Shown: one piece after another, positions 40,261 through 49,044 of the stretch
Position numbering within the stretch: position 1 is the stretch's first letter
Layout of the letters: each line of letters begins with the position of its first letter
From: Planococcus sp. SK3692
GTDB lineage: Bacteria > Bacillota > Bacilli > Bacillales_A > Planococcaceae
Assembly (NCBI RefSeq): GCF_028890485.2
Contig: NZ_JARCHV010000002.1
Coordinates: 992,001-1,056,000, forward strand
Length of the DNA: 64,000 nucleotides
Direction: 5' to 3'
The notes under the pieces: model-generated
What the model was told of the DNA's origin: nothing
The model's database searches: none
The model's input: only the letters and a program-made list of their open reading frames with translations
Position numbers and translations under genes: made by a program

Positions 40261-41631
40261 ATGATGGACGAAACGAAGATCCGTGACGAGGAACTGAACG
40301 AAGAATTATTGCATGAAGTGCTGGAAAAAGGGGATGTGGAAGCATTCCGTGAAGAATTTTTGTCCCACCATCCATACGACCAAGCAAGCTTTTACGAAAA
40401 AGCGGACGGGGAAACGAGGCAATTGCTCTATCAGTATCTCTCTCCGAAAGAAATGGCGGATATTTTTGAAGCCATTGAAGTGGATGATGACGAATACGAA
40501 GCCTTGTTCAAGGAAATGGATACGCGCTACGCATCCGATATCTTGTCCTATATGTACACCGATGATGCAGTCGATGTGCTCAACGAACTGAACAAAGACC
40601 AAGTTGCGAGCTATTTAACGATCATGGACAAAGAATCTGCCCAGCAGATCAAGGACTTGCTTCATTACGAAGAATACACGGCAGGATCCATCATGACGAC
40701 GGAATTTGTCGCAATCCCAAAAAACTCGACGGTGCGTTCAGCGATGAACATCCTTCGCAATGCCGCACCGAATGCCGAAACAATCTATTACGTTTTTGTT
40801 ATTGATGAAGACCGTAAATTGTCGGGCATCGTGACTTTGCGGGATTTGATTATTGCAGATGAAGACACGTTAATCGAATCAATCATGAATGATCGTGTCG
40901 TCAGTGTCCAGGTGAGCGAAGATCAGGAAGAAGTCGCGCGGATGATCAAAGACTATGACTTTCTTGCACTTCCGGTCGTGGATTTCCAGGACCATTTGCT
41001 TGGCATCATTACCGTTGATGATATTATCGACGTGTTGGATGAAGAAGCGTCGGATGATTACTCCAAATTGGCCGCTGTATCCGATATGGACACGTTTGAC
41101 CGCGGCCCGCTGACAGCAGCGAAAAAACGTTTGCCGTGGCTCATCTTGCTGACTTTCCTTGGCATGCTGACAGCAAACTTGATGGGCATGTTCGAAGCAA
41201 CGCTCGACCAAGTCGCACTGCTTGCTGTATTTATCCCGTTGATTGCCGGAATGGCTGGGAATAGCGGTACGCAAGCGCTTGCTGTTGCTGTACGCGGTAT
41301 CGCCACAGGCGACATCGAAGAAGAAAGCAAGCTCAAGCTGTTGTTCCGAGAAGCAGGCACAGGCTTGATCACAGGCGTTATCTGCGGCATCGTGGTCGTA
41401 GGGCTCGTATACTTTTGGAAGTCTGAGCTGTTGATCGGAATGCTGGTCGGCACGGCGGTGGCCAGTTCGATTTTTGTCGCGACCTTGGCCGGCTCGTTTA
41501 TCCCGTTATTGATCCACCGAATGAAAATTGACCCTGCTGTTGCGTCTGGGCCGTTCATCACAACCTTGAATGATATCATTTCCATTCTCATTTATTTGGG
41601 CCTTGCGACAACATTCCTGACGAATTTATAA
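40261..41631 (+). CDS. mgtE: Magnesium transporter MgtE
   Basis: A 456-residue MgtE channel. The N-terminal helical domain (to about 135) and two CBS domains (YTAGSIMTTEF through DDIIDVLDEEA) form the cytosolic magnesium sensor. Five membrane helices follow, beginning at PWLILLTFLGM, with the pore sequence PLIAGMAGNSGTQAL and the closing FITTLNDIISILIYLG. AAAGGAGGG precedes ATG 40261. No magnesium riboswitch fits in the 86 bases upstream. In B. subtilis this position holds yjbQ, so the gene is a local substitution. Confidence 0.93.
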   Translation: MMDETKIRDEELNEELLHEVLEKGDVEAFREEFLSHHPYDQASFYEKADGETRQLLYQYLSPKEMADIFEAIEVDDDEYEALFKEMDTRYASDILSYMYTDDAVDVLNELNKDQVASYLTIMDKESAQQIKDLLHYEEYTAGSIMTTEFVAIPKNSTVRSAMNILRNAAPNAETIYYVFVIDEDRKLSGIVTLRDLIIADEDTLIESIMNDRVVSVQVSEDQEEVARMIKDYDFLALPVVDFQDHLLGIITVDDIIDVLDEEASDDYSKLAAVSDMDTFDRGPLTAAKKRLPWLILLTFLGMLTANLMGMFEATLDQVALLAVFIPLIAGMAGNSGTQALAVAVRGIATGDIEEESKLKLLFREAGTGLITGVICGIVVVGLVYFWKSELLIGMLVGTAVASSIFVATLAGSFIPLLIHRMKIDPAVASGPFITTLNDIISILIYLGLATTFLTNL

Positions 41632-41662
41632 GCGGGCAACTAGACAAATCGAGCAAGATCCC

Positions 41663-41691
41663 AGAAAGTGCAATTGCACTTTCTTTTTTTA
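41663..41691 (+). terminator. Terminator after mgtE
   Basis: An AGAAAGTGC / GCACTTTCT stem with T7. The right arm contains the -35 of the fabI promoter. Confidence 0.82.
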
Positions 41692-41719
41692 TGGGGTAAT
41701 ATTAGTACCAGGTAATAAT
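41674..41719 (+). promoter_or_regulatory. fabI promoter with FapR operator
   Basis: TTGCAC (41674-41679) and TAATAT (41697-41702) are 17 bases apart. ATTAGTACCAGGTAATAAT (41701-41719) is a near-consensus FapR box overlapping the -10. The -35 lies inside the mgtE terminator stem. Confidence 0.88.
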
Positions 41720-41735
41720 ATTAGGAGGTATATAT

Positions 41736-42506
41736 ATGTCGATTTCATTAAAAGATAAAACATACGTCATCATGGGTGTCGCCAATAAGCGCAGCATTGC
41801 ATGGGGAATTGCGCGTTCATTGGATGCAGCTGGAGCAAACTTGATCTTTACATACGCAGGGGAGCGCTTTGAAAAGTCGGTGCGCGATTTGGTCGCGACA
41901 CTTGATGGCAACCACGAACAGATCCTGCCGTGTGATGTGACCAGTGATGAAGATGTTGAGAAATGCTTCAACACGATCAAAGAAAGCGCCGGGAAAATCG
42001 ACGGGCTTGCGCATTGCATCGCTTTCGCAAAAACGGAAGAATTGTCAGGCGACTTCTCCGATACATCGCGCGACGGTTTTCTGCTCGCACATAATATTAG
42101 CTCGTACTCGTTGACGATCGTTTCGAAATACGCAAAACCTTTAATGTCAGAAGGCGGCAGCATCGTAGCCTTGACTTACATCGGCGGAGAGCGCGTTATG
42201 CCAAACTATAATGTCATGGGCGTTGCCAAAGCATCTCTCGAGATGTCTGTTCGTTATTTGGCTGCGGATCTTGGCAAGCACGATATCCGTGTCAACGCCA
42301 TTTCTTCTGGCCCGATTCGTACACTTTCTTCCAAAGGCGTCAGCGATTTCAACACGATTTTGCGTGAAATCGAAGAGAAAGCACCGCTTCGCCGCAACAC
42401 GACACCGGAAGAGGTCGGCGATACCGCTGTCTTCCTGTTCAGCAATATGTCCCGCGGCATCACCGGCGAAGTCCTGCACGTCGACAGCGGCTATCACGTA
42501 TTATAA
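41736..42506 (+). CDS. fabI: Enoyl-ACP reductase I
   Basis: A 256-residue short-chain dehydrogenase-fold enoyl reductase, the triclosan-target type. NAD(P) binding is at IMGVANKRSIAWGIA, and the catalytic Tyr148, Tyr158 and Lys165 lie in the segment from LTYIGG to YNVMGVAK (Y-x6-K). It completes each elongation cycle begun by FabH/FabF 29 kb away, and both loci carry FapR boxes. TAGGAGG precedes ATG 41736. Confidence 0.95.
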   Translation: MSISLKDKTYVIMGVANKRSIAWGIARSLDAAGANLIFTYAGERFEKSVRDLVATLDGNHEQILPCDVTSDEDVEKCFNTIKESAGKIDGLAHCIAFAKTEELSGDFSDTSRDGFLLAHNISSYSLTIVSKYAKPLMSEGGSIVALTYIGGERVMPNYNVMGVAKASLEMSVRYLAADLGKHDIRVNAISSGPIRTLSSKGVSDFNTILREIEEKAPLRRNTTPEEVGDTAVFLFSNMSRGITGEVLHVDSGYHVL

Positions 42507-42514
42507 TATCGATG

Positions 42515-42548
42515 AAAAAACCCTTCCGGAAAATCCGGAAGGGTTTTT
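42515..42548. terminator. Bidirectional terminator between fabI and yjcF
   Basis: A perfect AAAAACCCTTCCGGA / TCCGGAAGGGTTTTT stem between convergent genes. Confidence 0.9.
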
Positions 42549-42549
42549 A

Positions 42550-42978
42550 TTATAGCGTTTTTTCCATTTGGCGATGCGGGATGCCGGCATCCATGAACTC
42601 CGGAGAGACCACATCATAGCCAAGCCGTTCGTAAAATGGGATGGCGTGGCTTTGGGAGTTGAGCTGCAGGCGGAAATAGCCGATTGAGCGGGCATATTCT
42701 TCCAGCTGTTCCATCATCTCCGCGCCGAAATGATGTCCACGGTATTCAGGCAATACGCAAACGCGCTCGACTTTGCCAACGCCTTGTTCATATTCGCGGA
42801 TGCGTGCAGCGGCAATCGGCTGTTCAAGTTCATAACCGATAAAATGAGTAGCGCTGTCGTCATGTTCATCCATTTCCACATGAAGGGCAACGCCTTGCTC
42901 ATCGACGAACACTTTTCGGCGGATTTCAAAAGCTTGTTCTTTTTCAAGTTCAGTTTCAACGATTTTTACTTTTTGCAA
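42550..42978 (-). CDS. yjcF: GNAT acetyltransferase (YjcF-like)
   Basis: A 142-residue GNAT-fold enzyme. The acetyl-CoA loop is VCVLPEYRGHHFGAEMM, with VFVDEQGVALHVEMDEHD upstream, characteristic of the YjcF/ElaA-like group. The acceptor is unknown. Its start directly abuts the stop of yjcG, giving an operon yjcH-yjcG-yjcF on the minus strand as in B. subtilis. Confidence 0.85.
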   Translation of the reverse strand: MQKVKIVETELEKEQAFEIRRKVFVDEQGVALHVEMDEHDDSATHFIGYELEQPIAAARIREYEQGVGKVERVCVLPEYRGHHFGAEMMEQLEEYARSIGYFRLQLNSQSHAIPFYERLGYDVVSPEFMDAGIPHRQMEKTL

Positions 42979-43497
42979 TTAAGCTTCATCTCCTGACAAC
43001 CGGAATGTATCGTATACAGTCCACGAGCCATCTTCCAATTGATACAGCAAGTGTACGCGGTCAATCGTCTCTTCATGGTCGATCCCAGCCATCTTCAATT
43101 GGCCATAAACATCGGCGTGCTCCGAATCAGATAGTTTTTGCGCGATGGTAATATGGGGCACGAAAGGATGGTCCGGCATGCCGCCAAGAAAATCGGAGTG
43201 GAGGTCTTCGTGAAGATCCATCAGCTCTTTTGAAGGCTCGATCTTGAAGTATAAAGCGTTCGTCACCGGAGTAAACGTGCTGACACGCGTTGCGTGGATG
43301 CGGAAAGGCTTTTGGCGCTTGGCGATATTGCCGAGCTCCTCTGCCATCGCTTTCACTTCTGAGTCATCCGCTTCGAAAGGCCCTTTCAATGTAATATGGG
43401 GCGTGATCAATTCGTAATGCGGGTCATAGCGTTTCCGGTAGGAATTCGCCAAGTCTTGTAGTTTTTTGGATGGAAATGCTGCAATGCCATATTTCAT
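42979..43497 (-). CDS. yjcG: 2'-5' RNA ligase/phosphoesterase family protein (YjcG)
   Basis: A 172-residue 2H-phosphoesterase. The two H-x-T/S motifs are HITLKGPF and HITIAQKL, about 70 residues apart, forming the catalytic pair. I start it at ATG 43497, ten bases after AGGAGG; a TTG two codons upstream is too close to that site. Members act on 2'-5' or cyclic phosphodiesters, and the RNA target is unknown. Confidence 0.87.
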   Translation of the reverse strand: MKYGIAAFPSKKLQDLANSYRKRYDPHYELITPHITLKGPFEADDSEVKAMAEELGNIAKRQKPFRIHATRVSTFTPVTNALYFKIEPSKELMDLHEDLHSDFLGGMPDHPFVPHITIAQKLSDSEHADVYGQLKMAGIDHEETIDRVHLLYQLEDGSWTVYDTFRLSGDEA

Positions 43498-43572
43498 AAT
43501 CAATAGACCTCCTCATCTAATAAATGCTTTCTGTTCAATTGTATCAAATTGTTCGTTTTGTTTCCTTAAGGC

Positions 43573-44295
43573 CTACATACCGAAATTCATCAACAGCGCC
43601 CTTTTCAAATCTGGCTGCCAGTATTTCCATGTATGGTCTCCTTTGAATTCTTCGTAAAAGATCGAAAACCCTTTATTTTTCATCAACTCATTCAATTCGC
43701 GGTTGGGCGTGAGAAAGTCTGCGGTCTCCCCGTTGGTCAACTTGACTTCCGTTTCCTCTGACCCGACAACATGATAGACCGTGAACGAATTGTTCATCGA
43801 AAACTTCTCGACAGTTTCCATCATTTCCGGGCCGACTTTCGGCGATTGTAGAATGACGCGCCCAAAAATATTTGGGTATTTAAGCGCAGCCATCAAGGAT
43901 ACGGTGGCTGCAAGCGAATCGCCAATCAATGTCCGGCCCATGCCAACTTGGTAAGTTGGGTATTTCTCATCAAGATAAGGTGCCAGCTCATGGGCTAAGA
44001 AACGCAAATATGCGCCATGCTGTTCGCCAGCAGGCTCGTATTTCCGGTTGCGGTCTTCTACACTTTTATAGGGAATCCCGACGAAGATGATGTTTTCGAT
44101 CTCCTGGTTTTCCAGCAATTCATCGACGACCCGCGGCACACGGCCGAGCTGGAAATAATCTTTGCCATCTGATGCGATGACGAGGCTGTATTTATAGAGG
44201 GGAGAATAATTTGAGGGCAGGTGGACGAGCACCTGCATATCCTCTCCCAAGGCATCGCTGTAAAGCGTGAAATCTTCTACGCTTCCTTTATTCAT
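43573..44295 (-). CDS. yjcH: Esterase-like alpha/beta hydrolase (YjcH)
   Basis: A 240-residue putative esterase of the Fes/IroE/esterase-D type. The oxyanion strand is SLVIASDGKDYF, the nucleophile elbow GDSLAAT, and the probable His is in FKGDHTWKYWQ, a sequence typical of this group. ATG 44295 has GAAGGAGGC upstream; the much longer frame to 44616 would overlap the divergent pgpA gene and is not coding. The substrate is unknown. Confidence 0.83.
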   Translation of the reverse strand: MNKGSVEDFTLYSDALGEDMQVLVHLPSNYSPLYKYSLVIASDGKDYFQLGRVPRVVDELLENQEIENIIFVGIPYKSVEDRNRKYEPAGEQHGAYLRFLAHELAPYLDEKYPTYQVGMGRTLIGDSLAATVSLMAALKYPNIFGRVILQSPKVGPEMMETVEKFSMNNSFTVYHVVGSEETEVKLTNGETADFLTPNRELNELMKNKGFSIFYEEFKGDHTWKYWQPDLKRALLMNFGM

Positions 44296-44401
44296 GATGT
44301 TGCCTCCTTCTAATTCTATTGTACAAAAATTGTAACATATCCCCCTGTGCAAGGTATAATGGACAAGAAGACAAATCCAAATAGAGAGAGGGGATGGCAT
44401 C

Positions 44402-44986
44402 ATGGATGGAGGACATTTCCGTGTGCATTCAGAAGAAGTGACCAAAGCAACGCATGAAGCTTTGGAAAGAAGGGGCGTCACGAAAGAAGATATCGCAGAA
44501 ATTGTATTGGAAATGCAGTTGCCTTTTAATGAAGGATTGACATTGGCGCATTGCGTCGAGTCAGTTGAAAGCGTCTTGCGCAAGCGGGAAATGCAGCATG
44601 CCTTATTGGTTGGCATTGAACTCGATGAACTGGCTGAGCAGGGAAAGCTGTCCCAGCCGCTTCAGCAAATCGTCGGTTCGGACGAAGGCTTGTTCGGGGT
44701 CGATGAAATGATTGGCCTTGGCGCAGTGCTCACTTATGGCAGCATCGCCGTGACGACATTTGGCCATTTGGATAAAAACAAAACCGGCATCATCCATAAG
44801 CTCGATACGAAATACGGAGAGCACGTCCATACCTTCCTCGATGATTTGGTTTCGAGCATCGCTGCGTGTGCCTCGGCCCGCATTGCACACCGCACGCGCG
44901 ATTTGGAGGAGGAAGGCAGAAGTTTTGAAGACCTCACTCCTGAAGAGACGACGCCGGAAACTCATGTACCTGGAGCAGAAATATAA
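44402..44986 (+). CDS. Phosphatidylglycerophosphatase A family protein (YutG-like)
   Basis: A 194-residue PgpA-family protein of the soluble Firmicute type. The signature is GSDEGLFGVDEMIGL...GSIAVTTFGHLDKNKTGII, followed by HTFLDDLVSSIAACASARIAHR, whose acidic residues bind metal. It may dephosphorylate phosphatidylglycerophosphate, though soluble YutG members may have other substrates. A ribosome binding site GAGAGGGGAT precedes ATG 44402. It is monocistronic by position. Confidence 0.82.
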   Translation: MDGGHFRVHSEEVTKATHEALERRGVTKEDIAEIVLEMQLPFNEGLTLAHCVESVESVLRKREMQHALLVGIELDELAEQGKLSQPLQQIVGSDEGLFGVDEMIGLGAVLTYGSIAVTTFGHLDKNKTGIIHKLDTKYGEHVHTFLDDLVSSIAACASARIAHRTRDLEEEGRSFEDLTPEETTPETHVPGAEI

Positions 44987-45045
44987 AAAAAGGGTTTTAT
45001 TGCCATAAATTTGGTTTGAAACCGATTCCATTGCAAAAAATTAAA

Positions 45046-45076
45046 TTGACAGATGGACAGAAAGTCATGGTATTAT
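45046..45076 (+). promoter_or_regulatory. Probable promoter of the TRAP operon
   Basis: TTGACA (45046-45051), a 19-base spacer, and TATTAT (45071-45076) preceded by TGG, which gives an extended -10. Confidence 0.6.
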
Positions 45077-45115
45077 GAAGGTTGAAAGAAACTATAGATA
45101 AAGGGAGGCCGATTT

Positions 45116-46093
45116 ATGTTAAACAAAAAGTTTGGATTCTACGCGACTGTCGCTTTGGCCGGATCCGTATTCCTAGCAGGCTGTGGAGATGATGCAGCAA
45201 ATGAAGGAGAAGGCGGCGGAGCAGCTGAGCCGGAATTCATCAGTGTTTTGACTGGTGGAACAACAGGTACTTACTATCCGCTGGGCGGAGCGATGGCGAC
45301 GATCATTGAGAATGAGACAGGCATCGATACGACTGCCGAAGTGTCCCAAGCATCTGCAGCCAATATGACTTCACTTGCTGATGGCACGGGCGAAATCGCT
45401 TTTGTGCAGACAGACACGGCTTTCTACGCATCTGAAGGTTCGAACATGTTCGAAGGGGAAGTCATCGACAGCGTCTCTGCAATCGGTGCTCTATACCCAG
45501 AAACAATCCAGATCGTAACGACTGAAGGATCTGGAATCGCAGCATTTGAAGACTTGGCCGGCAAATCGGTATCAGTCGGCGCGCCTGGTTCAGGTACGTA
45601 TATCAATGCTGAGCAATTGCTTGAAATCCATGGCATGACAATGGATGATATCGATGCACAGAACTTGGACTTTGGCGAGTCTCAGGAAAGCTTGCAATCC
45701 GGGCAAATCGATGCAGCATTCATCACAGCTGGAACGCCAACTGGCGCAGTTGAAAGCTTGAGTGCAACTTCCGATGTCAATATTGTCCCTGTAGCAGCAG
45801 ACAAAGCAGCTGAACTGATCGAAAAATACCCGTATTATGCAGAAGATGTAGTTCCATCTGGCACATACGGATTGACTGAGGAAGTCCCGACAGTTTCTGT
45901 TCTAGCCATGCTTGTTGTACAGAATGATATTTCTGAAGACACGGTCTATGACATCACAAAAGCAATTTATGAAAACACCGATCAAATCCAACACGCTAAA
46001 GCTGAATTCATCAAAGCAGAAACAGCTCTTGACGGCATCGGGATCGATATCCATCCTGGCGCTCAGCGTTACTTCGACGAAGTAAATCAATAA
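45116..46093 (+). CDS. TAXI-family TRAP solute-binding lipoprotein
   Basis: A 325-residue lipoprotein with lipobox VFLAGC (Cys about residue 22) and a Gly/Glu-rich linker. The TAXI domain begins FISVLTGGTTGTYYPLGGAMA and contains QTDTAFYA, SVGAPGSGT and FITAGTPTGA. TAXI proteins bind carboxylated substrates such as glutamate or 2-oxo acids; the ligand here is unknown. GGGAGG precedes ATG 45116. It heads an operon with a DUF1850 protein and the fused permease. Confidence 0.9.
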   Translation: MLNKKFGFYATVALAGSVFLAGCGDDAANEGEGGGAAEPEFISVLTGGTTGTYYPLGGAMATIIENETGIDTTAEVSQASAANMTSLADGTGEIAFVQTDTAFYASEGSNMFEGEVIDSVSAIGALYPETIQIVTTEGSGIAAFEDLAGKSVSVGAPGSGTYINAEQLLEIHGMTMDDIDAQNLDFGESQESLQSGQIDAAFITAGTPTGAVESLSATSDVNIVPVAADKAAELIEKYPYYAEDVVPSGTYGLTEEVPTVSVLAMLVVQNDISEDTVYDITKAIYENTDQIQHAKAEFIKAETALDGIGIDIHPGAQRYFDEVNQ

Positions 46094-46113
46094 GAATTGA
46101 TCATAATAACAGG

Positions 46114-46133
46114 CGATAAAGCGCAAGCTTTAT
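46114..46133 (+). repeat. Intercistronic hairpin
   Basis: A GATAAAGC / GCTTTATC stem with a GCAA tetraloop between the binding-protein gene and the DUF1850 gene. It is probably a 3' stabiliser for the abundant binding-protein message. Confidence 0.6.
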
Positions 46134-46169
46134 CGTCGTTATTTATTTTTTGTGGCTAGGGGGATCAGC

Positions 46170-46688
46170 TTGCAGAATAACAGAATTCTCAAAGTCCTTC
46201 TTTTATTAATCCTCCTCCTCATCTGCTCCGCACTGTTCTTCATCCCATATCAGAAAAACTTCGTCTTCATCAATTCGGAAACAAACGAGATTGCTGCGCG
46301 CGTTCCAGTTATAGACGACCGCTTCAAGATCCGTTATACGCATTCGATCCATCTATCGGATGTGATTGAAAGTTACCGCCTTGATGACGAAGGGCAATTG
46401 GTGATGACGGAACTTGAGTACGAAGATTTCAATATCGGCATGCCGTCGAATGCAGGAGAAGGGGAGCGCTTTGTCGAAAAAGACGGGAAATACTTTATTG
46501 AGGATATGAAGCGGAAGCTGCCCGAATTCCGGTTGCTAGTCGGAGACGTGGACGCGGAACTCGCTTTCCTATTCGCAGGAAAGGAACTCGATTTGAAGAA
46601 GAGTTTGGAAAGAGGCAAGATCTACACATTCCGTGCCCAGCGCCTATCCATTTATCAGCAATTAGAAGGAGTGAACATCTATGAGTGA
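46170..46688 (+). CDS. DUF1850 domain protein
   Basis: A 172-residue protein with one N-terminal membrane helix (about 5-24) and an extracytoplasmic beta-rich domain containing RYTHSIHLSDVIESYRL, the DUF1850 signature. TTG 46170 lies seven bases after AGGGGG; the GTG at 46152 has no site. DUF1850 genes commonly sit between TAXI binding proteins and TRAP permeases, as here, and may assist the transporter. It overlaps the permease start by eight bases. Confidence 0.82.
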   Translation: MQNNRILKVLLLLILLLICSALFFIPYQKNFVFINSETNEIAARVPVIDDRFKIRYTHSIHLSDVIESYRLDDEGQLVMTELEYEDFNIGMPSNAGEGERFVEKDGKYFIEDMKRKLPEFRLLVGDVDAELAFLFAGKELDLKKSLERGKIYTFRAQRLSIYQQLEGVNIYE

Positions 46689-48714
46689 TAAACTATCGCC
46701 AGAAGAAAGAGAAGAGAAAAAACTTCCGCCGGAAGACGAAAGCCATATCTCAGAAGAAAAGCAAAAAGAGATTCTCCAGAAGTACGATCCGGAGTCGAAC
46801 ACCCGTGATTTGTCGGGCATAATCAAACATGTCGTGTTTTTCGGGCTTTTGGCCTTTTCATTATTTCAATTATATACGGCTATTTTTGGTCAATACACAG
46901 CGTACATCCAGCGCTCCGTCCACTTAGGGTTCGCGCTATCACTTATTTTTCTATTATTCCCTTTGCGACGCCGTAAAGGAGCACGCCATAAGGTAGCCTG
47001 GTACGACTATATTTTAGCGCTATTGGCAGTGGGAGTGGGGGCATATTGGCCAATTATGTACGACGATCTGGTCTTTCGTATTGGGCGTGTAACAGAGCTT
47101 GATTTGATTGTCGGGATATTGGCAGTCCTGCTTACCTTAGAAGCAACGCGTCGAGCAGTAGGGATGCCAATTACCGTAATTGCAGGTCTATTTCTGGCTT
47201 ATGGCTTCTTCGGTCCATACTTTCCAGGATTCTTGCGCCACCGCGGTCAAGATTTAGATTCAATGATTCAATTGATGTTCTTTACCACTGATGGCATTTT
47301 AGGAACACCGTTGAGTGTATCTGCTACATTCATTTTTACATTCTTGCTCTTCGGTGCATTTTTGGTCAAAACCGGGGTCGGCCAATATTTCAACGATCTT
47401 GCAGTTTCCTTAGCGGGTGGATTGACAGGCGGCCCGGCAAAAGTGGCGATTTTCTCCAGTGCCCTGCAAGGAACAATTTCAGGAAGCTCGGTCGCAAACG
47501 TTGTTACATCAGGGTCTTACACGATCCCGATGATGAAAAAGCTAGGATACAAGAAAGAGTTTGCAGGCGGCGTGGAAGCAGCTGCTTCTACAGGCGGGCA
47601 GCTCATGCCTCCGATCATGGGTGCTGCAGCATTCTTGATGGTAGAGTTTATCGGAGGAATCACTTATTGGGAAATTGCTAAAGCAGCGGCCATTCCAGCT
47701 TTGCTGTACTTTACAGGTATTTGGATCATGACTCACTTTGAAGCAAAACGGATTGGGCTAAAAGGCTTGCCTAAAGATGAGCTGCCGAATCGGAAAGAAG
47801 TATTGAAAAAGATTTATTTACTGACGCCGATTATTGCCATCATCTTGTTCTTATTGTCAGGAATACCGACCATGCAGGCAGCGTTATATGGTATTTTGCT
47901 GACCATTTTCGTAAGTGCATTCAATAAAGAAACAAGACTTGGCTTTATGGATATCATTCATGCACTAGTGGACGGAGCTCGAACGGCTCTCGCAGTCGCG
48001 GCAGCTACAGCCGCGGCAGGAATTATAGTCGGAGTAGTTGTCAAAACGGGATTGGGTCTGTCATTGGCGAACGGATTGGTTTCTGCCTCAGGCGGTAACG
48101 TCCTATTGACACTATTCTTTACCATGTTGGCAGCTATCGTATTGGGGATGGGATCACCAACTACAGCAAACTATGTAATTACCTCTACAATTGCTGCCCC
48201 TGCAATCATTACCTTATTGATGATTGATGAACCGGCTGGAGCAGCCGTACCGGTAGTCGTGGCATTGTCTGCCCATCTATTCGTTTTCTATTTCGGGATC
48301 ATTGCAGATATCACGCCTCCTGTGGCGCTGGCTGCGTTTGCTGCATCTGGTATCTCGGGCGGTGAACCGATACGGACAGGTATTAATGCTGCCAAACTTG
48401 CAATTGCAGCATTTATCATCCCGTATATGTTTGTTCTGTCACCAGAATTATTGATGATTGATACCACCTGGACACAAGTCATTTGGGTGTTGATCACCGC
48501 TATTACAGGCATGATTGCCATCGGTGCCGGTGCAATAGGATATTGGTACCGAAAGCTCAGATGGTGGGAAAGAATCGTTGCTGTAGCTACAGGGCTTGCA
48601 CTGATATATCCGGAAGGCTTTAGTGATTTGATTGGTGCTGCGGTATTTATCGTGCTACTTGGACTGCAATGGATGTCGAGAGACAAAGAAAACACCAAGC
48701 CTCAAACTGCATAA
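46681..48714 (+). CDS. TRAP transporter fused permease (4TM/12TM)
   Basis: A 677-residue membrane protein combining the small and large TRAP permease subunits. A charged N-terminus of about 45 residues is followed by the DctQ-like four-helix part and the DctM-like part, with GSSVANVVTSGSYTIPMMKKLGY, GGVEAAASTGGQLMPPIMGAAAFLM and GMGSPTTANYVITSTIAAPA. It works as an ion-driven importer with the TAXI binding protein. The start overlaps the DUF1850 stop, so translation is coupled. Confidence 0.92.
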   Translation: MSDKLSPEEREEKKLPPEDESHISEEKQKEILQKYDPESNTRDLSGIIKHVVFFGLLAFSLFQLYTAIFGQYTAYIQRSVHLGFALSLIFLLFPLRRRKGARHKVAWYDYILALLAVGVGAYWPIMYDDLVFRIGRVTELDLIVGILAVLLTLEATRRAVGMPITVIAGLFLAYGFFGPYFPGFLRHRGQDLDSMIQLMFFTTDGILGTPLSVSATFIFTFLLFGAFLVKTGVGQYFNDLAVSLAGGLTGGPAKVAIFSSALQGTISGSSVANVVTSGSYTIPMMKKLGYKKEFAGGVEAAASTGGQLMPPIMGAAAFLMVEFIGGITYWEIAKAAAIPALLYFTGIWIMTHFEAKRIGLKGLPKDELPNRKEVLKKIYLLTPIIAIILFLLSGIPTMQAALYGILLTIFVSAFNKETRLGFMDIIHALVDGARTALAVAAATAAAGIIVGVVVKTGLGLSLANGLVSASGGNVLLTLFFTMLAAIVLGMGSPTTANYVITSTIAAPAIITLLMIDEPAGAAVPVVVALSAHLFVFYFGIIADITPPVALAAFAASGISGGEPIRTGINAAKLAIAAFIIPYMFVLSPELLMIDTTWTQVIWVLITAITGMIAIGAGAIGYWYRKLRWWERIVAVATGLALIYPEGFSDLIGAAVFIVLLGLQWMSRDKENTKPQTA

Positions 48715-48750
48715 AAAAAGATGGGAGCCCTTGGGCTTCCATCTTTTTTT
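48713..48750 (+). terminator. Terminator after the TRAP operon
   Basis: An AAAAAAGATGGGAGCCC / GGGCTTCCATCTTTTTT stem with one mismatch. Confidence 0.88.
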
Positions 48751-48770
48751 GTTGCATCAGTAATAACAAA

Positions 48771-48802
48771 AAAACACCAGCCGGAAAACCGGCTGGTGTT
48801 TT
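48771..48802. terminator. Second hairpin next to the left attachment site
   Basis: A perfect AAAACACCAGCCGG / CCGGCTGGTGTTTT stem. In the uninterrupted chromosome it would lie just 3' of tRNA-Val on the minus strand and probably terminated that transcript; the insertion now separates them by 12 kb. Confidence 0.75.
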
Positions 48803-48825
48803 GTGCAGCGCGTAGCATGCATATG

Positions 48826-48877
48826 ATGATTCCTACTGGGCTCGAACCAGCGACCTCTACCCTGTCAAGGTAGCGCT
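48826..48877. repeat. attL: displaced 3' part of tRNA-Val
   Basis: 52 bases identical to 61015-61066, from the discriminator side through the anticodon stem-loop. The remaining 5' tRNA sequence is missing here (ATACACG instead of CTCCCAG), so this copy is non-functional. Confidence 0.92.
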
Positions 48878-48914
48878 ATACACGAATATAACTCGAATTG
48901 TTCACGCATTCAAC

Positions 48915-48956
48915 GTCAAGTCCCGTCAAGTCAACGAAAGTCAACGATTGTCAGCG
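48915..48956. repeat. Tandem GTCAAxx repeats inside attL
   Basis: GTCAAGT at 48915 and 48925, GTCAACG at 48930 and 48940, and GTCAGCG at 48950 lie on a 5- or 10-base period. They resemble arm-type recombinase binding sites and have GTCATCG counterparts near attR. Confidence 0.5.
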
Positions 48957-49044
48957 CAAAGCAACAACGTCATTCTCTTGCGATACTTCGTAGTATACCA
49001 ATAGGCGGCGTTACCTGCAACGAAAATGTGCGCATATCTGCAAT

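Noticed and set aside
44296-44616. In-frame N-terminal extension of the yjcH esterase
   Set aside because: It lies antisense to pgpA, is Cys/Ser/Thr-rich with no fold, and a strong ribosome binding site precedes ATG 44295.
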